A DNA stretch of 64,000 bases from assembly GCF_020483305.1 (NCBI RefSeq), contig NZ_JACWAB010000001.1, forward strand, positions 1-64,000. The letters are read 5' to 3'. The notes under the pieces are model-generated. The model was given only the letters and a program-made list of their open reading frames with translations. It was not told where the DNA came from and ran no database searches. Origin of the DNA: Arthrobacter sp. UM1 (GTDB lineage Bacteria > Actinomycetota > Actinomycetes > Actinomycetales > Micrococcaceae). Made by a program: the position numbers and the translations under genes. How positions within the stretch are numbered: position 1 is the first letter of the stretch; each line of letters begins with the position of its first letter. Shown in pieces: positions 19,971 to 27,548 of the stretch.

Positions 19971-20014
19971 ATGCGAGAGGGCCCCGCGGCGTGTGCCGCG
20001 GGGCCCTCTCGCAT
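19971..20014. terminator. Bidirectional hairpin, perfect 20-bp stem
   Basis: A 20-bp perfect inverted repeat (19971-19990 with 19995-20014; first arm starts ATGCGAGAGGGCCCC) encloses a GTGT tetraloop. It sits between two convergent genes, rsrA on plus and the bL37 gene on minus. It has no T-tract on either strand, so it would be a factor-independent stop only in the broad sense, or an RNA 3'-end stabiliser. Confidence 0.7.
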
Positions 20015-20087
20015 CTCGGGCCGTGCCGGCCGCCGGGACGGCGACGGCGCTCCCGACCAGGCTCAGAGCCTGGGGCTGAAGCCGTGG

Positions 20088-20162
20088 CTAAGCGTTGGGA
20101 CGCTTGCCGTGGTTGGCTCCGCCGCGCTTGCGATCGCGGCGCTTGCGTGCTCGCTTCGACAT
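20088..20162 (-). CDS. Small ribosomal-type protein bL37 (24 aa)
   Basis: The ORF encodes 24 residues, MSKRARKRRDRKRGGANHGK followed by RPNA. This is the very basic actinobacterial protein bL37, known as a 24-residue large-subunit component in mycobacteria. AGAGGAGG lies 5 nt upstream of the ATG, a strong ribosome-binding site. It is easily missed by gene callers because of its size. It lies downstream of the SGNH gene on the same strand, about 100 bp away, with a possible promoter (weak TTAGGC/GAGAAT) in between. Confidence 0.9.
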   Translation of the reverse strand: MSKRARKRRDRKRGGANHGKRPNA

Positions 20163-20261
20163 AGCTGCCTCCTCTAAGGCTCGGACATTCGGACTGTCTG
20201 CCATTCTCCCACACGCCGGGGACCCGGCCTAATGGCGCTCCGGCAGGGGAGCGGCGCCCGG

Positions 20262-20864
20262 TCAGTCGGCCTGGGGCAGCCCCAGCCACTGGTACCAGCC
20301 GCGGTGCAGGACGAGCCAGGCCACGAGCCCGTAGGCCGTCTGGCCGAGGCGTCCGCCGTTGGCGTCCAGGTCCTTGCGGAAGTTCTCGTGGCCCACGAGC
20401 GGGTTGAACGCGTCCACGTAGACGTGGTTCCTGCGCGTGGTCACGTCCGCGTAGGCGGTGTTGAGCTCGCCGAGCGCCGCGTTGCGCTCCTCGTCCGAGG
20501 AGGGCGTGGGCCCCACCACGAAGACGCGGATGTTGTTCTGGCTCGCCGAGTCCAGGATGTTCGCGAGATTGAGGCGGGAGCGGGCCGTGGACTGCGTCTG
20601 GTCCAGGTCCCGGTCATTGAGGGAGACGACGAGGCGGTTGTCGGTGTCCGAGCCGCCGAAGCGGCGCCGGGCCTCCTCGAACCACCGGATCGAGAGCTGC
20701 TCGACCGTCTCGCCGGGCGCGGGCAGGGCGAAGGCCTCGACGCGAGCGTCCTCGGCCGACGTGCGGGCGAGAACGCGGCCGAACCAGCCGAGGGCGCGGG
20801 GGTCTCCAATGCCTGCGAGGCGCTCATCGCCGACGGCGACGATCCGGATCGTCCGATGTTCCAC
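20262..20864 (-). CDS. SGNH/GDSL-type hydrolase-like protein
   Basis: The 200-residue product has the fold marks of a GDSL esterase. It opens with IRIVAVGDERLAGIGDPRALGW, where the catalytic-Ser block GDS appears as GDERLAGIGD, so the Ser is not where a true GDSL hydrolase has it. NRLVVSLNDRDL corresponds to the block III Asn area, and a His-free HVYVDAFNPL and LDANGGRLGQTAYGLVAWLVLHRGW close it. The altered GD-S position makes loss of catalysis possible. The GTG start at 20864 has AAGGTG upstream. No signal peptide, so it is likely cytoplasmic. It is transcribed after kgd but separated by a terminator. Confidence 0.6.
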   Translation of the reverse strand: MEHRTIRIVAVGDERLAGIGDPRALGWFGRVLARTSAEDARVEAFALPAPGETVEQLSIRWFEEARRRFGGSDTDNRLVVSLNDRDLDQTQSTARSRLNLANILDSASQNNIRVFVVGPTPSSDEERNAALGELNTAYADVTTRRNHVYVDAFNPLVGHENFRKDLDANGGRLGQTAYGLVAWLVLHRGWYQWLGLPQAD

Positions 20865-20930
20865 TCAATTCACCTTGTTTCTCTGTGCGTCCGACTGCGG
20901 CCGGCGGCCGGGGATGCCGACTGCGCCGTC

Positions 20931-20966
20931 AACGAAAAGGGGGCAGGCAGCATGCTGCCTGCCCCC
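20931..20966 (-). terminator. Rho-independent terminator of kgd
   Basis: A 28-nt perfect palindrome (20939-20966, centre GCATGC, arm GGGGGCAGGCAGCA) begins 8 nt after the kgd stop. On the minus strand it is followed by TTTTCGTT, an imperfect U-tract. It should stop kgd transcripts before the SGNH gene. Confidence 0.85.
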
Positions 20967-20973
20967 ATCGTAT

Positions 20974-23900
20974 CTAGGCCCCCGGGAAAGCCTCGCCCAC
21001 GAGCGTGTCCTGCTCGTTCGTGTGTCGCTTGACCGTGCCGGCCGCCGTGGAGGCGGAGGCCGGGCGGGCGACGATTCCCACCGGGCGGTCCAGCGCCGGG
21101 ACCAGGTTCATGGACATGAACGGCCACGGGCCCTGGTTCATCGGCTCGTCCTGGACCCACACGACGTCCTCGGCGTTGCCGTACTTGGCGATCTCGGCCT
21201 TGATGCCCTCGATCGGCAGCGGGTAGAGCTGCTCGACGCGCACGATGGCGACCGACTCGTCCTTGCTCTTCTGGCGCTTGGCCTCGAGGTCGTAGTACAG
21301 GCGGCCCGAGACGAGGAGCACGCGCTTGACCTTGGAGGCCTCGGCCGTGGTGTCCCCGATGACCGGCTGGAACGACCCCTCGGTCAGCGCCTCCACCGGC
21401 GTGGCCGCCGCCTTGAGGCGGAGCAGCTGCTTCGGTGTGAAGATGACGAGCGGCTTGACCGCCTTGCCGAGCGCCTGGCGGCGCAGGAGGTGGAAGTGGT
21501 TGGCGCCCGTGGACGGGTTGGCGATGACCATGTTGTTCTCCGCCGCGAGCTGCAGGAAGCGCTCGATGCGGGCGGAGGAGTGGTCCGGACCCTGGCCCTC
21601 GTAGCCGTGCGGCAGCATGAGGACCACCTTGGAGCGCATGCCCCACTTCTGCTCCGAGGAGGAGAGGTACTCGTCGATGATCATCTGGGCGCCGTTGACG
21701 AAGTCGCCGAACTGCGCCTCCCAGACCACGAGGTCCTCCGGAGCCTGCACGGAGTAGCCGAACTCGAAGCCGAGGGCGGCGTACTCGGAGAGCAGCGAGT
21801 CGTAGATCTCGAAGTCCGCGGCGTCCGCCGTGACCTTCTCGATCGGGTACCACTCGTTGCCGTTGGCGCGGTCGTGGATGACGGCGTGGCGCTGCACGAA
21901 CGTGCCGCGGCGGGAGTCCTGGCCCGCCACGCGGACGCGGACGCCCTGCATGGTGAGCGAGGCGAAGGCCGCGATCTCCGCGAAGCCCCAGTCGATGCCG
22001 CCCTCGCGCGACATCTGGGCGCGCTTCTCGAGCATCTGCTTGATCTTGTTGTGGACCGTGAAGCCCTCGGGGAAGTCCACGTGGGCCTCGCCGATCTGGG
22101 CCAGGGTGTCCTTGGAGATCGCCGTCGAGACCTGCTCGATCGCGTCGTCGTTCGAGGGCTCGGCCTGCTTGACCGCGGGGAGGGCCTCGGTCTGGGCGGC
22201 GTGGGTCTCCGCGAAGACCTTCTCGAGGCGCGCCTGGTAGTCCTTGAGCGCCTGCTCGGCCTCTTCCTGCGAGATGTCGCCGCGGCCGATGAGGGCCTCC
22301 GTGTACAGCTTGCGGACGGAGCGCTTGGCCTCGATGAGGCTGTACATGAGCGGCTGGGTCATCGAGGGGTCGTCGCCCTCGTTGTGGCCCCGGCGGCGGT
22401 AGCAGATGAGGTCGATGACCACGTCCTTGTTGAACTTCTGCCGGTACCGGAACGCGAGCTCGGCCACGCGAACCACGGCCTCCGGGTCGTCCCCGTTGAC
22501 GTGGAAGATCGGCGCCTGCACCGTCTTGGCCACATCCGTGGCGTAGACCGAGGAGCGGGAGTTGCTCGGCGCCGTCGTGAAGCCGATCTGGTTGTTGACC
22601 ACGACGTGGACGGTGCCGCCGGTCTTGTAGCCCTTGAGCTGCGAGAGCTGCATGGTCTCCATGACCACGCCCTGGCCCGCGAAGGCCGCGTCGCCGTGGA
22701 CGAGGATCGGCAGGACCGGGTAGGTGTTCTCCGGCGCGCCGAGCTGGTCCAGCTTGGCGCGGGTGATGCCCTCGAGCACCGGGTTGACCACCTCGAGGTG
22801 GGACGGGTTGGCCGCGAGGTAGATCTTCGTCTCGTTGCCGGCGTCCGAGGTGTAGGTGCCGGAGGAGCCGAGGTGGTACTTCACGTCGCCCGAGCCCTGG
22901 ACCGTGTTCGGGTCCGTGCGGCCCTCGAACTCGCGGAAGACCTGCGCGTAGGTCTTGCCCGCGATGTTGGTGAGGACGTTGAGGCGGCCGCGGTGGGCCA
23001 TGCCGATGGCGACCTCCTCCATGCTGTCGTCCGCCGCCTGGGACGCGAGGGAGTCGAGCAGCGGGATGAGGGACTCGCCGCCCTCGAGGGAGAAGCGCTT
23101 CTGCCCCACGAACTTCGTCTGGAGGAAGGTCTCGAACGCCTCGGCGGCGTTGAGCTTCGTGAGGATGCGCATCTGCTCCTCGCGGCTCGGCTTCGAGTAC
23201 GGGTGCTCCAGCTCGTCCTGGAACCACTGGCGCTGCTCCGGGTCCTGGAGGTGCATGTACTCGATGCCGGTCGTGCGGCAGTAGGCGTCCCGGAGGACGC
23301 CGAGGATGGTGCGCATCGGCAGCATCGGCTTGCCGCCGAAGCCGCCCGTGGGCCACTCGCGGTCCAGGTCCCAGAGGGTCAGGCCGTGGGTCTGGATGTC
23401 CAGGTCCGAGTGGCGGCGCTGGACGTACTCGAGCGGGTTCGTGTCCGCCATGAGGTGGCCCCGCACGCGGTAGGCGTGGATGAGCTGCTGGATGCGGGCG
23501 ACCTTGTTGATCTCGTCGTCCGGATCCACCTGGATGTCAGCGGACCAGCGGACCGGCTCGTACGGGATGCGGAGCGCCTCGAAGATCTCGTCGTAGAAGC
23601 CCTGCTCGCCGAGGAGGAGGCCGTGGACGATCTTGAGGAACTCGCCGGAGCCGGCGCCCTGGATGACGCGGTGGTCGTACGTCGAGGTGAGCGTGATGAC
23701 CTTGGAGATCGCGAGACGGGCGAGCGTCTTCGGGGACGCGCCCTGGTACTCCGCCGGGTACTCGAGGGCGCCGGCGCCGATGATGGCGGCCTGGCCCTTC
23801 GAGAGGCGGGGGACCGAGTGCACGGTGCCGATGCCGCCCGGGTTGGTCAGGGAGATCGTGGTGCCCGCGTAGTCGTCTGCGCCGAGCTTGCCGTCCCGGG

Positions 23901-24786
23901 CGCGCTTGACCAGCTCGTCGTACGCGTGCCAGAACTCCGAGAAGTTGAGCGTCTCGGCCTTCTTGATGTTCGGGACCACGAGGAGGCGGCTGCCGTCCGG
24001 CTTCGGCATGTCGATCGCGAGGCCGAAGTTGACGTGGGCCGGCTGGACGGCGGAGGGCTTGCCGTCCTTGACCTCGTAGGAGACGTTCATCGACGGCATC
24101 TGCTTGACGGCCTTGACGATCGCGTAGCCGAGCAGGTGTGTGAAGGAGACCTTGCCGCCGCGGGCCCGGGCGAGGTGGTTGTTGATGACCACGCGGTTGT
24201 CGATGAGGAGCTTGGCTGGGACCGCGCGCACCGTGGTCGCCGTCGGAACCGTGAGCGAGGCGTCCATGTTCGTGGCGATGGCCTTGGCCGGCCCGCGCAG
24301 AGGGGTGACCTTGTCCTCTTCCGTGGACTCGGCCTTCTCCGACTTCTGCAGCTGCGCCGGGATGGGCTTGGGCGCTTCTGCCGGGCGGGAGGACTTGGTG
24401 GGCTCCGCGGGGGCGACGGCGGGGGCGTCTCCCGCGACGTCGGACTGGGAGCTGTGGGCCGAGGAGTCCGCCTCGGAGGCCTTCTGCCGGTTGGCCTCAT
24501 CCTTCTGCGCGTCCGCGGCCTTGGCGCCCTCGGCCTTGTGCGACTTCGCCTCGCCGGAGGCCGCGCTCTTCTGCTCAGCGGGAGCCGGGGCCTTCGCCTG
24601 CGGCGAGGACGCCGCCTTCTGCGCAGCGCTGGACTCCGAGGAGTTGGAGCCCATCGACTCGAAGATCGACCACCACTTCTTGTCGACCGAGTTCTTGTCC
24701 TTCAGGTACTGCTCGTACAGCTCGTCGACGAGCCACTCATTTCCGCCAAAGTCGTCTGGCAAGCGGTGGCCTTCATTCGTGGGCAC
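20974..24786 (-). CDS. kgd: Multifunctional 2-oxoglutarate decarboxylase/dehydrogenase E1 (Kgd/OdhA type)
   Basis: This 1270-residue protein has the actinobacterial fused layout. Residues 1-45 resemble an E1 N-terminus (LVDELYEQYLKDKNSVDKKWWSIF). A disordered Ala/Lys/Ser linker spans about 46-155. An E2-like succinyltransferase domain follows without a lipoyl domain and includes TSTYDHRVIQGAGS. Then comes the ThDP-dependent E1: AYRVRGHLMADTNPL, AMAHRGRLNVL, GDAAFAGQGVVMET, and the pyrimidine-domain VEQLYPLP. It feeds the TCA cycle as decarboxylase, dehydrogenase component or carboligase. In relatives, GarA/OdhI inhibits it. The GTG start has GGGAGAGG upstream and a TAGACT box at 24867-24872. 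Confidence 0.96.
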   Translation of the reverse strand: MPTNEGHRLPDDFGGNEWLVDELYEQYLKDKNSVDKKWWSIFESMGSNSSESSAAQKAASSPQAKAPAPAEQKSAASGEAKSHKAEGAKAADAQKDEANRQKASEADSSAHSSQSDVAGDAPAVAPAEPTKSSRPAEAPKPIPAQLQKSEKAESTEEDKVTPLRGPAKAIATNMDASLTVPTATTVRAVPAKLLIDNRVVINNHLARARGGKVSFTHLLGYAIVKAVKQMPSMNVSYEVKDGKPSAVQPAHVNFGLAIDMPKPDGSRLLVVPNIKKAETLNFSEFWHAYDELVKRARDGKLGADDYAGTTISLTNPGGIGTVHSVPRLSKGQAAIIGAGALEYPAEYQGASPKTLARLAISKVITLTSTYDHRVIQGAGSGEFLKIVHGLLLGEQGFYDEIFEALRIPYEPVRWSADIQVDPDDEINKVARIQQLIHAYRVRGHLMADTNPLEYVQRRHSDLDIQTHGLTLWDLDREWPTGGFGGKPMLPMRTILGVLRDAYCRTTGIEYMHLQDPEQRQWFQDELEHPYSKPSREEQMRILTKLNAAEAFETFLQTKFVGQKRFSLEGGESLIPLLDSLASQAADDSMEEVAIGMAHRGRLNVLTNIAGKTYAQVFREFEGRTDPNTVQGSGDVKYHLGSSGTYTSDAGNETKIYLAANPSHLEVVNPVLEGITRAKLDQLGAPENTYPVLPILVHGDAAFAGQGVVMETMQLSQLKGYKTGGTVHVVVNNQIGFTTAPSNSRSSVYATDVAKTVQAPIFHVNGDDPEAVVRVAELAFRYRQKFNKDVVIDLICYRRRGHNEGDDPSMTQPLMYSLIEAKRSVRKLYTEALIGRGDISQEEAEQALKDYQARLEKVFAETHAAQTEALPAVKQAEPSNDDAIEQVSTAISKDTLAQIGEAHVDFPEGFTVHNKIKQMLEKRAQMSREGGIDWGFAEIAAFASLTMQGVRVRVAGQDSRRGTFVQRHAVIHDRANGNEWYPIEKVTADAADFEIYDSLLSEYAALGFEFGYSVQAPEDLVVWEAQFGDFVNGAQMIIDEYLSSSEQKWGMRSKVVLMLPHGYEGQGPDHSSARIERFLQLAAENNMVIANPSTGANHFHLLRRQALGKAVKPLVIFTPKQLLRLKAAATPVEALTEGSFQPVIGDTTAEASKVKRVLLVSGRLYYDLEAKRQKSKDESVAIVRVEQLYPLPIEGIKAEIAKYGNAEDVVWVQDEPMNQGPWPFMSMNLVPALDRPVGIVARPASASTAAGTVKRHTNEQDTLVGEAFPGA

Positions 24787-24866
24787 TGTGTCTTCGCCTC
24801 TCCCGTTGTGGTGTCGCTCTGCAACTCGGGCGCCGCCCGCACCCTCGCGGGGCGCCGCTTCCGAAC

Positions 24867-24872
24867 AGTCTA
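24867..24872 (-). promoter_or_regulatory. -10 box for kgd
   Basis: On the minus strand TAGACT (TAnnnT) lies about 80 nt upstream of the kgd GTG. No clear -35 box is seen. Position and consensus suit a vegetative promoter. Confidence 0.45.
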
Positions 24873-24971
24873 GTGAGTTCCGGCGGGAAGTGGCGACCGT
24901 TCAGCCCAGGGAGATTCAGCCTGTGTTCCGCCTTCGGCGGAGAGGGACGGGTGCCGACGGCGGGAATTCCC

Positions 24972-24977
24972 TATACT
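24972..24977 (+). promoter_or_regulatory. -10 box for the CNNM/CorC leader
   Basis: TATACT lies 9 nt before the ATG at 24987, so the transcript would begin at or within a few bases of this ATG. The rest of the gene-free stretch 24787-24971 upstream shows only the kgd 5' region and -10 box. Confidence 0.6.
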
Positions 24978-24986
24978 GGCGGAACT

Positions 24987-25115
24987 ATGGATGACCCTCC
25001 GCGAGTCTCTTTGTCTGTTCCCTCACATTCCCCCGCCGCTTCCGGCCCCGCCGCCCCGCGTCGCACCGACGCAGCGGCCCCCTGTGCGACCCCGTCTGAG
25101 GTGAGGTCCGCGTGA
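24987..25115 (+). CDS. Upstream ORF, Asp/Pro-rich leader peptide of 42 residues
   Basis: The ORF starts near a TATACT box with no room for a Shine-Dalgarno site and encodes MDDPPRVSLSVPSHSPAASG, then about 22 more residues rich in Pro, Ala and Arg. Its TGA overlaps the GTG of the CNNM/CorC gene (GTGA), so translation of the two is probably coupled. A second, offset ORF at 24991-25104 encodes a more proline-rich peptide with PPPLPAPPP. No domain is recognisable. A regulatory leader is an inference, based on position, composition and coupling to likely Mg2+-transport genes. It could also be a non-functional open frame. Confidence 0.45.
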   Translation: MDDPPRVSLSVPSHSPAASGPAAPRRTDAAAPCATPSEVRSA

Positions 25116-26443
25116 ACGAGTGGGTCATGATCGGGATCGGACTGGTCCTCGTCATCGGGACCGGGTTCTTCGTGGCCGTGGAGTTCGCGCTCGTCGCCAT
25201 CGACCAGTCGAGCGTCCAGCGGGCCATCGACGACGGCGACGAGGGCGCCAAGCCGCTCATGCGCTGCCTGAAGACCCTCTCCACGCAGCTGTCCGGGTGC
25301 CAGCTCGGCATCACCCTGACCACGCTGCTCACGGGCTACTTCTTCGAGCCGGGCATGTCCGTGCTCATCGGGAAGGCCATGGGGGGCCTGCCGCTCAGCG
25401 CCGGTCTCGAGCGGACGCTCAGCTTCATCGTCTCGATGGTGCTCGCCACGTTCGTGTCCATGATCCTCGGCGAGCTCGTGCCCAAGAACCTGTCCATCTC
25501 GAAGTCCTTCGAGATCGGCCGCCGCCTCGCGCCGGCACAGCTCGCCTTCACCGCCGTCTTCCGCCCCCTCATCGCCCTCATGAACGGCTCCGCGAACCGC
25601 GTGCTCAAGAGCATGGGCCTCGAGGCCAAGGAGGAGCTCTCGAGCGCGCGCACGCCGCAGGAGCTCCAGTCGATGGTCCGCCACTCGGCCGAGGCGGGGA
25701 CGCTCGACGAGGAGACGGCGACCTTCCTCTCCCGCACGCTCGCCTTCTCGGACCGCGTGGCCGCGGACGTCATGACGCCCCGCGTCCGGCTCGAGACCAT
25801 CGGCCACGACGACTCGGTGGCCGACGTCATCGCCACGGCGAGGCGCACGGGCTACTCGCGGTTCCCGATCATCGGCGAGTCCACGGACGAGGTCCTCGGG
25901 GTGGTGCACGTCAAGAAGGCCGTCCAGGTCCCGCGTGAGCGCCGGGCCGAGGTCTCGGCGATGGCGATCCGCCAGGAGATCGTCGTCGTCCCCGAGACGG
26001 TGGAGCTCGACGAGCTCCTCACGCAGCTGCGCGAGTCCAACCTCCAGTTCGCGCTCGTCCAGGACGAGTACGGCGGCACGGCCGGCGCGCTCACCCTCGA
26101 GGACCTCGTGGAGGAGATCGTCGGCGAGGTGGCGGACGAGCACGACCGCATCAAGCCGGGCGTGCTCCAGTCCGTCCGGGGCGACTGGTACTTCCCGGGC
26201 CTCATGCGCCCGGACGAGATCTCCGCGCAGGTGCCCGTGCTGGACATCCCCGTGGGGGCCTCCTATGAGACCGTGGGCGGCTTCGTCATGAAGGAGCTCG
26301 GCCGCGTGCCCGTGCGGGGCGACGCCGTGGAGCTCGAGGAGGGCGTTCTCACGGTGGAGCGGATGGACGGCCGGCGTGTGGACCGGGTGAGGTTCCACGA
26401 GGTCGAGCGCGTCTCGGCCGAGGACGAGGAGGCGCGAGCATGA
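25112..26443 (+). CDS. CNNM/CorC family membrane protein (hemolysin-C-like), first copy
   Basis: This 443-residue protein has an N-terminal DUF21/CNNM transmembrane domain with MIGIGLVLVIGTGFFVAVEFALVAIDQS. It contains LGITLTTLLTGYF, and GELVPKNLSISKS, the conserved part of the pore. A CBS pair follows (DVMTPRVRLETIGHDDSVADVIATAR, and the second after SAMAIRQEIVVVPETV), and a C-terminal CorC_HlyC domain (PVLDIPVGASYETVGGFVMKELGRVPVRGDAVEL). The family is tied to Mg2+ (and Co2+) efflux or resistance. It overlaps the second CNNM gene by ATGA, which suggests a heteromer or shared control. Confidence 0.92.
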   Translation: MNEWVMIGIGLVLVIGTGFFVAVEFALVAIDQSSVQRAIDDGDEGAKPLMRCLKTLSTQLSGCQLGITLTTLLTGYFFEPGMSVLIGKAMGGLPLSAGLERTLSFIVSMVLATFVSMILGELVPKNLSISKSFEIGRRLAPAQLAFTAVFRPLIALMNGSANRVLKSMGLEAKEELSSARTPQELQSMVRHSAEAGTLDEETATFLSRTLAFSDRVAADVMTPRVRLETIGHDDSVADVIATARRTGYSRFPIIGESTDEVLGVVHVKKAVQVPRERRAEVSAMAIRQEIVVVPETVELDELLTQLRESNLQFALVQDEYGGTAGALTLEDLVEEIVGEVADEHDRIKPGVLQSVRGDWYFPGLMRPDEISAQVPVLDIPVGASYETVGGFVMKELGRVPVRGDAVELEEGVLTVERMDGRRVDRVRFHEVERVSAEDEEARA

Positions 26444-27495
26444 GCAACCTGATCGGCATCATCCTGCTCGTCCTGCTTCTGGCGGGCAACGCCTTCTTCG
26501 TCGCGAGCGAGTTCGCGCTCATGAGCGCCCGGCGCTCGCAGATCGAGCCGCTCGCTGACGAGGGGAACCCGCGGGCCCGCACCACGCTGCTGGCCATGGA
26601 GAACGTCTCCCTCATGCTCGCGTGCGCGCAGCTCGGCATCACCGTCTGCTCGCTGCTCATCCTGCTCGTCGCCGAGCCGGCCATCCACCACATCCTCGAG
26701 GCGCCGATGCACTGGGCGCACGTGCCGGAGGAGTTCTCGAGCGGCATCGCGCTCGTGCTCGCGGTCTTCCTCGTGACCCTGCTGCACGTCATCGCCGGGG
26801 AGATGGTGCCGAAGAACCTCGCCGTCGCCATCGCCGACCGCGCGGTGCTCTTCCTCGCGCCCGCGCTCGTCAGCATGTCCCGCGCGCTCAAGCCGATCAT
26901 CTGGCTGCTCAACGCGACGGCGAACGGCGTGGTGCGCCTGCTCGGGACCGAGCCGAAGGACGAGGTGGCCTCGACCTTCACCAAGGACGAGCTCGCGAAC
27001 ATCGTGGAGGAGAGCCGCAAGGGCGGCCTCGTCGAGGACGACGCGGGCGTCATCTCCTCGGCGCTCGAGTTCTCGGCGCTGCGGGCCTCGGACGTCATGG
27101 TCCCGCTCGAGGACCTGAGGACCGTGCCCGCGGACTGCACGCCGCACGAGTTCGAGGCCGCCGTGCGGGAGACCGGCTTCTCCCGTTTCGCGGTCACGGA
27201 GGACGGGGAGCTCACCGGCTACCTGCACCTCAAGGACATCATGGGCATCAGCGAGCTCCACTACGACCACTCGATCTCGGAGAACCGCATCCGGACGCTC
27301 GCGAACGTCTCGCTCGAGGACGAGATCGAGGAGGCCCTCAGCCGCATGCAGAAGACCGGGGCGCACATGGCGCGCGTGCTCACGGACGAGCGCGAGACCG
27401 TGGGCGTGGTCTTCCTCGAGGACGTCATCGAGGAGCTCGTCGGCGAGATCCGCGACGCCACGCAGTCCGGCGTCCGCCCCTCGCGCCAGGGCTAG
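26440..27495 (+). CDS. CNNM/CorC family membrane protein, second copy
   Basis: The 351-residue paralogue starts in an ATGA overlap with the first. The DUF21 domain begins LIGIILLVLLLAGNAFFVASEFALMSARRSQIEPLADEG and contains LGITVCSLLI and AGEMVPKNLAVAI. Two CBS motifs follow (ASDVMVPLEDLRTVPADCTPHEFEAAVRETGF, VGVVFLEDVIEELVG). It lacks the C-terminal CorC_HlyC domain found in the first copy and ends about 90 residues earlier. The pair is therefore asymmetric. Cytoplasmic-membrane Mg2+-related role is inferred. Confidence 0.9.
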   Translation: MSNLIGIILLVLLLAGNAFFVASEFALMSARRSQIEPLADEGNPRARTTLLAMENVSLMLACAQLGITVCSLLILLVAEPAIHHILEAPMHWAHVPEEFSSGIALVLAVFLVTLLHVIAGEMVPKNLAVAIADRAVLFLAPALVSMSRALKPIIWLLNATANGVVRLLGTEPKDEVASTFTKDELANIVEESRKGGLVEDDAGVISSALEFSALRASDVMVPLEDLRTVPADCTPHEFEAAVRETGFSRFAVTEDGELTGYLHLKDIMGISELHYDHSISENRIRTLANVSLEDEIEEALSRMQKTGAHMARVLTDERETVGVVFLEDVIEELVGEIRDATQSGVRPSRQG

Positions 27496-27517
27496 CCGGC
27501 GCGCGGCCGTCCCGCCG

Positions 27518-27540
27518 GGCCGGGGCTGACCGCCCCGGCC
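27518..27540. terminator. Convergent hairpin between CNNM copy 2 and wall protein 1
   Basis: GGCCGGGGC (27518-27526) pairs with GCCCCGGCC (27532-27540) around TGACC. It lies 22 bp after the plus-strand gene and 8 bp after the minus-strand stop. No clear T-tract. Confidence 0.45.
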
Positions 27541-27548
27541 GCGTCAGC

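Noticed and set aside
20458-24873. 4.4-kb plus-strand open frame opposite kgd
   Set aside because: It mirrors the GC-rich kgd gene. The product is Arg/Leu/Val/Asp-rich with no domain, while the minus strand gives a complete Kgd.
24873-24986. Upstream extension of the 42-residue leader ORF to 24873
   Set aside because: It would start before the TATACT box and overlap the kgd promoter region. The ATG at 24987 fits the promoter better.
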